Assembly: GCF_900197595.1 (NCBI RefSeq)
Contig: NZ_FZLO01000003.1
Span: 1-64,000 of the forward strand
Length of the DNA stretch: 64,000 nucleotides
Direction of reading: 5' to 3'
From: Scatolibacter rhodanostii
Lineage (GTDB): Bacteria > Bacillota > Clostridia > Oscillospirales > Acutalibacteraceae
Below the pieces are notes generated by a model. The model was given only the letters and a program-made list of their open reading frames with translations. It did not search any database and had not been told where the DNA came from. Below, one piece after another: positions 24,030 to 32,027 of the stretch (positions within the stretch are counted from its first letter, which is position 1; the number at the start of each line of letters is the position of its first letter). The position numbers were made by a program, and so were the translations under genes.

Positions 24030-24698
24030 ATGCAAAATAAAATTTCCAAATACCCTCTTAAACCATTACTGGTTTTTCTTTTGTTGGATATCTTACTTAT
24101 CGCTTTGAGATGGTTTACATCACTGAATTTTGAAATTACTTCGCCTAATTTAATTATGCGCGTACTCGGCTTGTTAATGACTATCGCTTTACTTCCCATA
24201 AATTTTGTCGTGCTTCTAGCAATCGCCGGCATACTAATTGAGTGGTTACCCAAAACAGCATTTGAAAAGCCGATTAGTGATGGAACCCGTATTAAACTTG
24301 AAGGAATCGGTAATTTCTTTTATAGTAATTGCTGGATAAGTGGTTATTGCAAAGGCAAAACCTTTTCTCTGCTTGGGGAAAAATATAGGCTATATATCAT
24401 CATGCTAGCCAGTTCAAAGTCCGCTTTCGTTACACAGGAACAAATACAGGCATACTATGAATTTACTGAAAATTATTCAGAGAATCTAGCTGAGCTTGAA
24501 AGTGTTCTTCTTGCAGAGAAATACGACAAAATTTTTGCACCGGCTGAACTTATCATAGACCGCAGTGGCAACTATGAGTTAAAGGCAATTGATACCGCTT
24601 CTGGTGTTGACTATCTTGAATTTATAGTAACCTTCAACCCCATAAACGTTGTACACCGACAAATGAGTTATAACGAGCGGCATAGCCGCTATCATTAA
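24030..24698 (+). CDS. Membrane protein of unknown function
   Basis: A 222-residue protein. Two hydrophobic segments near the N-terminus (PLLVFLLLDILLIALRWF and VLGLLMTIALLPINFVVLLAIAGIL) are followed by a soluble, charged C-terminal domain with YYEFTENYSENLAELESVL and LEFIVTFNPINVVHRQMSY. I do not recognise the family. AGGAGGGCTATTG precedes ATG 24030 (a TTG one codon earlier is possible). It is the first gene after the recombinase terminator and ends in its own hairpin. Confidence 0.75.
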   Translation: MQNKISKYPLKPLLVFLLLDILLIALRWFTSLNFEITSPNLIMRVLGLLMTIALLPINFVVLLAIAGILIEWLPKTAFEKPISDGTRIKLEGIGNFFYSNCWISGYCKGKTFSLLGEKYRLYIIMLASSKSAFVTQEQIQAYYEFTENYSENLAELESVLLAEKYDKIFAPAELIIDRSGNYELKAIDTASGVDYLEFIVTFNPINVVHRQMSYNERHSRYH

Positions 24699-24733
24699 AA
24701 TACCCCCTTCCAAATAGGGGGTATTTATTTTAT
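24698..24733 (+). terminator. Intrinsic terminator
   Basis: AAATACCCCC (24698-24707) pairs with GGGGGTATTT (24717-24726), followed by ATTTTAT. It overlaps the stop codon of the membrane protein gene. The next 290 bases (to 25021) hold only a probable promoter (TTGCAA and TAAAAT-like boxes near 24910-24940). Confidence 0.8.
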
Positions 24734-25021
24734 AGTATGAATTTTTTGAAAATCTATCTTTTAAACTCTGTAGTGCGCTCATTTACGCCAAAACTTGATT
24801 TGGCAAAATAGATTACCACTGCTTATCTATTGCAATTGCAGGCTGAATCTTATTATCAATGATAAATTGCTAAATATAACTAAACTCTATTGGTGTTAAT
24901 TAAAACCAAGTTGCAAGCGCTGTCTTATTTATGATAAAATGAGTACTGATAATTCTGTGCATAGATTGCATGGTAAAAAGCAAAAATCTCCTCTATGATA
25001 AAAACAGGAAGGAGAGATGAG

Positions 25022-25876
25022 ATGGATTGGCTTGACAGTATGAATAATGCTCTTAGCTTTATGGAAGAAAATTTAGGCGAGGAAATCAATTTTGATGATG
25101 TGGCAAGCAAAGCTTGTTGCTCAACTTATCATTTTCAGCGTATGTTTTCATACATTACTGGGGTGTCGCTTTCAGAGTATATCAGAAGAAGACGGTTAAC
25201 ACTTGCCGCATTTGAGCTGCAAAATACTGATATAAAAATCATAGATATTGCTTTGCAGTATGGCTACGACTCACCAGAAGCCCTTGCCAGAGCCTTTAAA
25301 AAACTACATGGCGTAACGCCCACATTGGCGCGCGATAAAGGTATTACGCTAAAAGCATATCCTCAAATCTCTTTTCAAATTTCTATTAAAGGAGATATTG
25401 AAATGCAGTATCGTATTGAAACCAAAGAAGCTTTTAACTTATTCGGTGTTATCGGCAACATTCAATCTGATTCTATGGAGGGTGCATTTGTAGAAGTACC
25501 AAAATTTTGCGTAAAGTGTGATGAAGATGGCACGGTCACAAAAATGAACGAAATTCTTTTACGCTCACCAAATTCTATGTTGCATGCTGCGCTCTATGAC
25601 CACACCGATACAGGGTTTAAGTACATGATTTGCTATCCTATACCGTGTGAAGTACCAATACCAAAAGAATTTGATACTCTGTCTGTTCCTGCTCTAACAT
25701 GGGCAATTTTCCCCGCAGAAGGCTTACAAGTTCCTGATGTTTGGCGCAGAATTTATTCAGAGTGGTTTCCGACTTCAGATTTCGAGCAAGTGTTAGGCCC
25801 AAGTTTCGAAATGTACTATGGTGAATCAGATAAAAAGCCATATGGTGAAGTCTGGATTCCCGTGAAAAAGAAATAA
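25022..25876 (+). CDS. AraC-family regulator with GyrI-like effector domain
   Basis: A 284-residue regulator. Residues 1-105 are an AraC double HTH (MNNALSFMEENLGEEIN, YHFQRMFSYITGVSLSEYIR, IIDIALQYGYDSPEALARAF). From residue 128 a GyrI-like domain follows (MQYRIETKEAFNLFGVIG to EVWIPVKKK). This layout is that of small-molecule-inducible activators. The ATG at 25022 has AGGAG seven bases upstream; a longer frame from 24995 is less likely. At codon 128 a second in-frame ATG (25403) has AAAGGAG eight bases upstream, so the effector domain may also be made alone (157 residues). It ends in a strong terminator. Confidence 0.88.
   Translation: MDWLDSMNNALSFMEENLGEEINFDDVASKACCSTYHFQRMFSYITGVSLSEYIRRRRLTLAAFELQNTDIKIIDIALQYGYDSPEALARAFKKLHGVTPTLARDKGITLKAYPQISFQISIKGDIEMQYRIETKEAFNLFGVIGNIQSDSMEGAFVEVPKFCVKCDEDGTVTKMNEILLRSPNSMLHAALYDHTDTGFKYMICYPIPCEVPIPKEFDTLSVPALTWAIFPAEGLQVPDVWRRIYSEWFPTSDFEQVLGPSFEMYYGESDKKPYGEVWIPVKKK
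25388..25405 (+). promoter_or_regulatory. Internal ribosome binding site and in-frame start inside the AraC-GyrI gene
   Basis: AAAGGAG (25388-25394) lies eight bases before ATG 25403-25405, which is codon 128 and begins the GyrI-like domain. The product from this start would be 157 residues, practically the size of the two stand-alone GyrI-like proteins in the window (158 and 156). TipA of Streptomyces makes full-length TipAL and drug-binding-only TipAS from one gene in this manner. Confidence 0.6.
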
Positions 25877-25891
25877 GAACATATTCATGAC

Positions 25892-25930
25892 AAAAGAGCT
25901 CTGCTGTGTTAGCAGAGCTCTTTTCTTTTA
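25892..25930 (+). terminator. Intrinsic terminator
   Basis: A perfect 14-bp stem, AAAAGAGCTCTGCT (25892-25905) and AGCAGAGCTCTTTT (25911-25924), has the loop GTGTT and is followed by CTTTTATTTT. It ends the AraC-GyrI transcript. Confidence 0.9.
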
Positions 25931-26013
25931 TTTTCTTAAAGAATTGAACCTCACCTGTTTCCCTTGTTTGCTATATAATATTAATTTACACAAATCATTA
26001 AAGCTTCTTCTCC

Positions 26014-26044
26014 TTGACATTGACGTAAGGTCACATGATATAAT
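26014..26044 (+). promoter_or_regulatory. MerR-type promoter with 19-bp spacer
   Basis: TTGACA (26014-26019) and TATAAT (26039-26044) are separated by 19 bases, longer than the usual 17, as in promoters activated by MerR proteins. TGAC (26021-26024) and GTCA (26030-26033) form a small dyad inside the spacer, where MerR regulators bind. It precedes the MerR-family gene at 26070, which suggests autoregulation. Confidence 0.7.
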
Positions 26045-26069
26045 ACACAAAAGAGAGACAGGAGGGTTT

Positions 26070-28727
26070 ATGGATTTAATCAAAATCACCCAAGTGACAG
26101 ATGAATATGAGATTTCTTCACGCACACTGCGTTACTATGAACAAGTGGGCTTGATTGAAAGCACTCGTCCCGCATTTGAAAAATATCGCTATTACGACAG
26201 AAAAAATTTGAATCGGCTGCAACAAATTTTAGTTCTTCGTAAAATGCAGATGTCGATTAAAGACATCTTGCGCATTTATGAGAATGAAGATATGCAGACT
26301 CTTGTTAGAAGTTTTGTTTGCAAAATAACAGAACTTGATGAGGAAATACATACACTCTCTGAATTAAAAACATATATCAATGACTTTTTAAATGCCATGA
26401 CAAATCATGGGGTTGTGCATATTTCTGCTTTGCCATTGCTCTATGAAAAGATGGAATTTGAGCTATCAGCGACACAAAATAAAAATCTGTCTTTAACAAA
26501 GCTTAACGAACTTTCGGACAAGCTAGCAAAGCCTTTGAACATGGATATCATTACTTTGCCACCGGTAATAATGCTAACTTCTCTCTGCAAAGACAGCCAA
26601 ATCTCTGATATAGAGGGCTTCTGGAACTATTTATCAGAAAATCAAATTCCTTTTGGTAAGCCAGGCAGTCGAACACTATTTGAATGCCAAAAAGATAGAA
26701 ACATTCTGCTTTTACAAGTCCTTTCACCAGAGCAAGTTGATGATTTAGCTAACTGCAACTTTGTATGTCAGCCATTTTCAGGTGGTCTTTTTGCAGTAGA
26801 ATCGGCGTTTGTTGACGAAGACTTAGCAGCTTTACAAGAGCGTATGCTTCTTGGATTTGACGGCAACGCAAAGTATGAGGTAGATTTTTTACACAATGGT
26901 AATTTGCGTCACGAGACCTTAATCGAATCTATTTTTTCTCCGGAGAGTGATCGAGAACGCATACAGATTTACATACCCATCAGAAAACGCAAACCAAGTT
27001 TTCTTAATTATCCAGATTTTAATATAACTGAAGTCATGAAATTGAAAGAGATTGAACATATGAATCCAATATTGCGTTCATATGTTGTTGATTTCCATAA
27101 AATCAGTCCCCTATACAATCCACACTTTGAAATTTTAAAAAATGGCGATGCGGAATTCAATGCCTGGATTAGCCAACGTATGCTAGATACCAATGTCGCT
27201 GTAAGACTGCCCTTTCGAATTGATATCGAATTTCTTGCAGAAGAAAAGAGCGAAGAATATTTGTGGGGAACAAATGAAGGAAGCTTGTGGTTTTCCCACG
27301 GAAACTGCACCTACACCATAAATAGCGAAAATTATGCGGATACTGGGCAGAAAAAACATGGCATTTCTTTTGATCAGCCAATCTTAGAAAACCATATCAG
27401 TTATTCAAACATTGGCTATATTCCACACGACACATGGAACAGATTAACGTGGATTATCGGCACAAAACACTTTGCGGTAATTTTAAACGATAACGTTCGT
27501 TTTTGTGCCGAAAATCTCGCTTATATGCAGATGGATTTGCATTTATTAACACCACAGACTGTTCTCATTGGCAGTAACGGTCAAGGGAAAAAAGTATTTC
27601 GCTCAATTCGAATTTCACAGCTTAAAACTTATCCAAAAATAACTACTACACAAGGAGCGTTGTCAATGACTATCAAACAGAGCAACAACATGCTGCCAAA
27701 TGTGAGGCAAATTGTGCACCCCGAATACGGAGAAAATTATTGGTTTAATGGCTGTGCAAGTTATGTGATGGAGTGCTTAGGTGAAAAAGACTATGACTAT
27801 TGGTTTTTTGCAGGGCTTACAGGCGATAATTTCACACAGATTTATAGCAAAAATTCTTATCACGGAGATAGTTCAGTGGATTATCGCTTAAGTGAAGATG
27901 GCAACCATCAAATCATTGAAGATATCTTTGCAAAAATAGGTTATGCCAGCACATTTGTGCCGTTAAAACAAATTACTTCTAACCGTAAACTATATACTGA
28001 AATGCTTATTTCTAGTATTAATCTAGGCATACCTGTGATACTGAATGACTATGGCAATAACCCACACAACCGCTTGGGCTGGGGTGTTTTGGTAGGCTAT
28101 GCTGATTATGGAAAAACTCTGCTCTACATGGGTGGTGACGCTACCCAACCCGACAGCATTTCTATAGATGACCTACTGCCAAAGCCAAGCAATAACGATA
28201 CCCATACACATTCTATTGGCTGGATTTTTGTAGGTGAAAAGCAAACAGACAAACCTTTAGCCGAAATTTATCGTGAGCGAATTTTATCTTTGCCAGAGCT
28301 TTGGAAACAGGAAAATGAAAATTACTGCTTTGGTGCAAAAGCCTTTATAACATGGGCAGAAGATATTGAAAATGGCTATTTCGAAAAAATTCTGCCCGAG
28401 GCATTTGAGCATTGGCTAATGCACGGTGTATATGTCTGCTGTCTAGCAACAAATAGCGGAGGTTGTCAATCTTTTTTAGAAAAAACACTGAAGTTAAACC
28501 CGGACATGTCTTTTATCAAAAATATAATGGCTCAATATACGCAGACCGGCCAGTACTGGAATAATGACAACGGAAAAGATTTAGAAGCCATTGGCGGTGG
28601 ATTTAATGCTACCCTAGACGTGTTACAGGACAAAGACAAACGTAACCAAGTGGCGAATAAGCTGAGGGATTTTTCCGCTTGTATGGATACGGTTACCCAT
28701 TCTATCTTAACAAATAAACAATTATAG
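26070..28727 (+). CDS. Multidomain MerR-family regulator (effector, LamG-like and BtrH/C39-like parts)
   Basis: An 885-residue protein, far longer than ordinary MerR regulators (about 130-280). Residues 1-110 are a MerR HTH and coiled coil (ISSRTLRYYEQVGLI, YRYYDRKNLNRLQQILVL). About 150-320 looks like a GyrI-type effector domain ending in RIQIYIPIRKRKP. About 340-525 is beta-rich and resembles LamG/concanavalin-like modules (FRIDIEFLAEE, LTWIIGTKHFAVILND). About 540-885 resembles BtrH/C39-like proteins (YGENYWFNGCASYVMECLG with a cysteine, NNPHNRLGWGVLVGY with a histidine). ATG 26070 follows CAGGAGGG. A 19-bp-spacer promoter precedes it. An internal start at 27666 could release the last part alone. 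The two middle domain calls are tentative. Confidence 0.82.
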   Translation: MDLIKITQVTDEYEISSRTLRYYEQVGLIESTRPAFEKYRYYDRKNLNRLQQILVLRKMQMSIKDILRIYENEDMQTLVRSFVCKITELDEEIHTLSELKTYINDFLNAMTNHGVVHISALPLLYEKMEFELSATQNKNLSLTKLNELSDKLAKPLNMDIITLPPVIMLTSLCKDSQISDIEGFWNYLSENQIPFGKPGSRTLFECQKDRNILLLQVLSPEQVDDLANCNFVCQPFSGGLFAVESAFVDEDLAALQERMLLGFDGNAKYEVDFLHNGNLRHETLIESIFSPESDRERIQIYIPIRKRKPSFLNYPDFNITEVMKLKEIEHMNPILRSYVVDFHKISPLYNPHFEILKNGDAEFNAWISQRMLDTNVAVRLPFRIDIEFLAEEKSEEYLWGTNEGSLWFSHGNCTYTINSENYADTGQKKHGISFDQPILENHISYSNIGYIPHDTWNRLTWIIGTKHFAVILNDNVRFCAENLAYMQMDLHLLTPQTVLIGSNGQGKKVFRSIRISQLKTYPKITTTQGALSMTIKQSNNMLPNVRQIVHPEYGENYWFNGCASYVMECLGEKDYDYWFFAGLTGDNFTQIYSKNSYHGDSSVDYRLSEDGNHQIIEDIFAKIGYASTFVPLKQITSNRKLYTEMLISSINLGIPVILNDYGNNPHNRLGWGVLVGYADYGKTLLYMGGDATQPDSISIDDLLPKPSNNDTHTHSIGWIFVGEKQTDKPLAEIYRERILSLPELWKQENENYCFGAKAFITWAEDIENGYFEKILPEAFEHWLMHGVYVCCLATNSGGCQSFLEKTLKLNPDMSFIKNIMAQYTQTGQYWNNDNGKDLEAIGGGFNATLDVLQDKDKRNQVANKLRDFSACMDTVTHSILTNKQL
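27652..27668 (+). promoter_or_regulatory. Internal ribosome binding site and in-frame start inside the MerR gene
   Basis: AAGGAG (27652-27657) lies eight bases before ATG 27666-27668, in frame as codon 533. It marks the junction between the beta-rich module and the BtrH/C39-like part and would yield about 353 residues. It could be a relic of a gene fusion, or a working start giving a separate C-terminal protein. Confidence 0.55.
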
Positions 28728-28738
28728 GAGGTATTGAG

Positions 28739-29209
28739 ATGGATTTTCGACTTATTTCTATTCCGCCATTCAAAGCGGTATCATCAGGTGCAGACAAGGA
28801 TTTTGATTTTTCAGAAAACGGAATTCTCGGCAAATTTAACACCTACTTTTCAAAGCTAACACCAGACCCAGCTGACAATTTCACACCGAGAGATTACCTT
28901 TACTTTGATGAACAAAAGGGAGGTATGGTGTGGATTTATGCACTGACTGACTATATTGAATCTGAGGATTTCGAAACATTTGACTTTGCAGGGGGATTAT
29001 ACCTCACCTATCATTACAAAGACGGCAATCATGCTACCAATGAGCGCCTATATCAAGAGGCCTTGTCTTGGATTTCAAAATCAGAACTATTTGAACTTGA
29101 TAAGCGTGAAAACCATTACCCCATGGGGCATATTATTACACCACAAAATGTAATTAAAGTGCTGGGCTGGGCACAGATGGAAGCTTTTGTGCCCATAAAG
29201 TTGAAATAG
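28739..29209 (+). CDS. Stand-alone GyrI-like protein (paralogue of 15493-15969)
   Basis: A 156-residue GyrI-like protein without an HTH. Landmarks match the gene at 15493 almost block by block: FRLISIPPFKAVSSG, FDFSENGILGKFNTYFSK, PADNFTPRDYLYFDEQ, YALTDYIESEDFETFDF, SKSELFELDKRENHY and MGHIITPQ. By eye about three quarters of positions agree. AGGAGGTATTGAG precedes the ATG and it begins 11 bases after the MerR gene, probably in the same transcript. Members bind drugs or other small molecules. The pair lies on opposite sides of the serine recombinase. Confidence 0.87.
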   Translation: MDFRLISIPPFKAVSSGADKDFDFSENGILGKFNTYFSKLTPDPADNFTPRDYLYFDEQKGGMVWIYALTDYIESEDFETFDFAGGLYLTYHYKDGNHATNERLYQEALSWISKSELFELDKRENHYPMGHIITPQNVIKVLGWAQMEAFVPIKLK

Positions 29210-29224
29210 AAAGGAACGGTAAAT

Positions 29225-29677
29225 ATGCTGCTCTCTCCACCCACAATAGAAGAGATGTGTGACCTAATAGGACAACATTTGTACGAAACATGGACAAACC
29301 TCACTGAACTTATTGAAGCAAACTATGATATGGACCACCTATGGAATAGTGGTGGAAAACGTTGGACATATGAATATAAGTATCGCCGCGGCGGTAAAAC
29401 TCTTTGCGCTTTATATGCAAAGGAAAACATGTTTGGACTAATGATTATTTTTGGTAAGGCAGAGCGAGAGAAGGTCGAGGCAATTCGCGGCGAATTATTA
29501 CCCCAAACACAACAAATTTATGATGAAGCCACCACTTTTCACGATGGAAAATGGGTGATGTTTGAGTTGACCGATGCTTCCCTATTTTCTGATCTAAAAA
29601 AATTGCTTTCTATAAAAAGAAAGCCTAATCGAAAGTATTTTGGTAATTCAAAAAAAGCCTTTCCCGCTGAAATGTGA
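29225..29677 (+). CDS. DUF3788 family protein
   Basis: A 150-residue protein that matches the DUF3788 pattern: ETWTNLTELIEANYDMDHLW, then KRWTYEYKYRRGGKTLCALY and a KAEREKVEAIRGELLP helix. These proteins are common next to AraC/GyrI regulators and antibiotic-response genes in Firmicutes; no biochemical role is known to me. It starts 15 bases after the GyrI-like gene with AAAGGAACGGTAAAT before its ATG, and a strong terminator follows, so MerR-GyrI-DUF3788 look like one operon. Confidence 0.8.
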   Translation: MLLSPPTIEEMCDLIGQHLYETWTNLTELIEANYDMDHLWNSGGKRWTYEYKYRRGGKTLCALYAKENMFGLMIIFGKAEREKVEAIRGELLPQTQQIYDEATTFHDGKWVMFELTDASLFSDLKKLLSIKRKPNRKYFGNSKKAFPAEM

Positions 29678-29693
29678 ATTGACTATCCAGAAA

Positions 29694-29750
29694 AAAGAGA
29701 TAAAACCGACAAGTTTTTTAAATCAGAAATCTTGTTGATTTTATCTCTTT
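29694..29750 (+). terminator. Intrinsic terminator of the MerR-GyrI-DUF3788 operon
   Basis: A near-perfect 20-bp inverted repeat (29694-29713 with 29731-29750, arm sequence beginning AAAGAGATAAAA) ends in TCTCTTT. It lies 17 bases after the DUF3788 stop. The strong A/T symmetry may also work on the other strand. Confidence 0.75.
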
Positions 29751-29879
29751 CATGCTTCCGTTGAAACCTGTTGCTTTTATAGTCAAAACAATTGATAAAA
29801 AAAGTCGGATTTCTTATACCATTTTCTGCTATAATGGTGGCAAAGCTTGGCTTGCCAAAACTACTTAAAGGAGAAATAA

Positions 29880-30374
29880 ATGTTTTTTCATGGATTAGAA
29901 TTCACAGAAATGCTTGTAGAAGACATCCCTACTTTATCCCCTATTATGAAACGTGCTTTTGATGATGATGCTCAGCTATTTTTCAATCAAGATGCCGGAG
30001 GCCCACCCGGATATGATGATGGCAGCTTTTTAAAACAGTGGGGTATCGAATCTGACGCGTTGTCTTACAAAATAAGCTTGAATGAAAAGGTGATTGGTGC
30101 CATTATGGTCTTTATTGACGGCGACAATCAACGAGGTTTTCTTGGTAATTTATTTATTGATAGTGACTTAATTGGGCATGGATATGGTTATACGGCCTGG
30201 TGCTTTATCGAAAATACATATCCTCAAATAAAAATATGGCAAACGGAAACACCTGCTGTTTCCTATCGCAATCATCGTTTTTATATCAATAAATGTGGTT
30301 TTCATGTCTTTGCTGTAGAAGGCGATGATAATCGCTTTGAAGCTATGTTCAAGCTAGAGAAAATAATACACTGA
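29880..30374 (+). CDS. GNAT-family N-acetyltransferase
   Basis: A 164-residue GNAT protein. It opens with LEFTEMLVEDIPTLSPIMKRAF, has KVIGAIMVFIDGD in the centre and the acetyl-CoA binding stretch around NLFIDSDLIGHGYGYTAWCFI (motif A, Q/R-x-x-G-x-G here as LIGHGYG), and ends in RFEAMFKLEK. The acyl acceptor is unknown. AAGGAGAAATAA precedes the ATG. A TATAAT-type -10 box near 29830 gives a likely own promoter. The AraC-GyrI gene starts 18 bases downstream. Confidence 0.82.
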   Translation: MFFHGLEFTEMLVEDIPTLSPIMKRAFDDDAQLFFNQDAGGPPGYDDGSFLKQWGIESDALSYKISLNEKVIGAIMVFIDGDNQRGFLGNLFIDSDLIGHGYGYTAWCFIENTYPQIKIWQTETPAVSYRNHRFYINKCGFHVFAVEGDDNRFEAMFKLEKIIH

Positions 30375-30392
30375 AAGAAAGGCACTCTGAAA

Positions 30393-31721
30393 ATGAATTA
30401 TTATGAATGTATTCAGACCTCTGTAGATTATATAGAAAATCATATTTATGAGGAAATCGACCTCAATCAAGCTGCGGATTCAGCCTATATGTCATTATCT
30501 AACTACTATAGATTGTTTTTTGCAATTGTTGGGTGCAGTGTGAAAGAATACATCCGTCTTAGGCGCATTCATCTGGCCGCACAAGACTTGAACTGCGATA
30601 AAGATACGATTCTCACCCTTGCAGTAAAATACGGTTTCAACAGTGCTGATTCTTTTTCTCGTGCCTTTAAAAAAGCAACAGGATTTCTTCCCAGTACCTT
30701 TAAAAAACAAAATAGACGTTATCTATTTGAAAAGGTGGAAATTATGGATAAATATTTTGAAACTGATGATTTAGCTTTGTTACAACAATATCCTGACATT
30801 AAGGTATTGAGAGAAAACGAGCCATTCTTTGCAGCCGCTTTTCGGGCAGAGAGCAAATCGCCAGAGCATGATGCTTTTATAGGTCTGAAAAAGTGGTTTG
30901 ATCAAAATCACGTTGCAGAAATCATGCCCAACTATCGTGTGTATGGTTATGACATTCCCACTACAGTTAAAGAGGATGGAACATACGGTTATGAAGTCGT
31001 AGTCACAATTCCAGATGATTATGATGTGGTTGGTGAGGGCATCACAAAAAAGCATTTTGAGGGTGGGCTGTATGCCGTAACGCCTACTACAGTAGGAGGC
31101 ATTGTTGGTGCGTGGAAAAGATTTATGTCTTGGTTGGACTTGAGCCGATATGAAATGGGCTCACACCAATGCCTAGAGGAGCATGATGTTGACAGCGGTT
31201 TTATCAATCGTGACATGAATCATCCAGAAAACATCAAGATTAATCTCTATATGCCAGTCACAAAAAGACGTGAAACACAGTACCATGAAAGGCAAGTCAC
31301 ACCAACACGTGTGGCATATTATCGAGCGTCGGGGAAAGATTCTGAGCAAATTGCTCACAAAGTCTGGTCTACTATGCTGTCTTGGGCACAGAAAAATAAT
31401 CTCGACAGCGATCAGTGCAAAATCTATATGTTTAATCATGGATTTCAGCGTGTGGAAGAGTTTTGGCATGAGATTATGATTACACTTCCTAAAAATTTTG
31501 CATTTGAAGATAAGTTGGTTCAGGAGAAAATATTTGACGGCGGAAAGTATCTAACTTATTCTACAAAGCTCAACAGCCTTGTCGCTAACTGGCAAAAAAT
31601 CAGCCAATATATTTCTGCCAATAAAATTGCTAGCGGAAACCATCATTGGGTTGAGGAATGGATATTAGAAAACTGGCAGTTCCCTGAAAAAGAAATTGTA
31701 ATTCATTATCCCCTTAAATAA
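30393..31721 (+). CDS. AraC-family regulator with two effector-domain units
   Basis: A 442-residue regulator. Residues 1-105 form the AraC HTH pair (YIENHIYEEIDLNQAADSAY, LSNYYRLFFAIVGCSVKEYI, LAVKYGFNSADSFSRAFKK). The remaining 325 residues are about twice the size of one GyrI-like domain and show two repeated strand patterns (GYEVVVTIPDDYDVV...KHFEGGLYAV and EEFWHEIMITLPKNF...KIFDGGKYLTY), so probably two effector units in tandem. It is co-transcribed with the GNAT gene upstream. At codon 118 an in-frame ATG (30744) follows AGGTGG, the third such internal start among HTH-effector fusions here. Confidence 0.85.
   Translation: MNYYECIQTSVDYIENHIYEEIDLNQAADSAYMSLSNYYRLFFAIVGCSVKEYIRLRRIHLAAQDLNCDKDTILTLAVKYGFNSADSFSRAFKKATGFLPSTFKKQNRRYLFEKVEIMDKYFETDDLALLQQYPDIKVLRENEPFFAAAFRAESKSPEHDAFIGLKKWFDQNHVAEIMPNYRVYGYDIPTTVKEDGTYGYEVVVTIPDDYDVVGEGITKKHFEGGLYAVTPTTVGGIVGAWKRFMSWLDLSRYEMGSHQCLEEHDVDSGFINRDMNHPENIKINLYMPVTKRRETQYHERQVTPTRVAYYRASGKDSEQIAHKVWSTMLSWAQKNNLDSDQCKIYMFNHGFQRVEEFWHEIMITLPKNFAFEDKLVQEKIFDGGKYLTYSTKLNSLVANWQKISQYISANKIASGNHHWVEEWILENWQFPEKEIVIHYPLK
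30733..30746 (+). promoter_or_regulatory. Weaker internal ribosome binding site and in-frame start in the AraC gene
   Basis: AGGTGG (30733-30738) lies five bases before ATG 30744-30746, which is codon 118, just past the HTH. Spacing and sequence are weaker than at 25388 and 27652. A product from here would keep the whole ligand-binding part and lack DNA binding. Confidence 0.4.
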
Positions 31722-31846
31722 TTTTTATAAAATTTGAGTTGTCGTTTGCTTGCACTAAATTTACTTCTAAAAGCGTTATAATTATAAGACCTAGCAGACT
31801 GCCTCAAATAGGTTTACGAGTACTATCTTCATTTTCTAATCTGATT

Positions 31847-31875
31847 TTGACTTTTAAAATAAAATATATTATTAT
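31847..31875 (+). promoter_or_regulatory. Promoter of the GNAT gene with upstream leader frame
   Basis: TTGACT (31847-31852) and TATTAT (31870-31875) are 17 bases apart. They lie just upstream of a short frame (31908-32027) and the GNAT start (31966). Confidence 0.65.
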
Positions 31876-31907
31876 GACTATAAATAATATATAGAGGAGT
31901 GATTGTG

Positions 31908-32027
31908 ATGAAAAGCATTCTTTTTACAACTAAATTAACCAAAGACTTTATAAGGAGAAAAATTTATGCACACAATTACTTATTCAAAACTAACAAGAGA
32001 AAATTTCAACCTATATTCGTTAGATAA
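31908..32027 (+). CDS. Possible 39-residue leader frame overlapping the GNAT start
   Basis: ATG 31908 has GAGGAG (31894-31899) eight bases upstream, one of the best ribosome sites in the area. The frame starts MKSILFTTKLTKDFIRRK and stops at TAA 32025-32027, 60 bases inside the GNAT gene in a different frame. AAGGAG of the GNAT start lies within this leader. Translation of one would compete with or reopen the other. I do not recognise the peptide; it may be regulatory or accidental. Confidence 0.4.
   Translation: MKSILFTTKLTKDFIRRKIYAHNYLFKTNKRKFQPIFVR

Noticed and set aside
25887-26069. Extended N-terminus of the MerR-family gene
   Set aside because: The extension covers the terminator of the previous gene and the MerR promoter. 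GGAGGG before ATG 26070 sets the start at the HTH.
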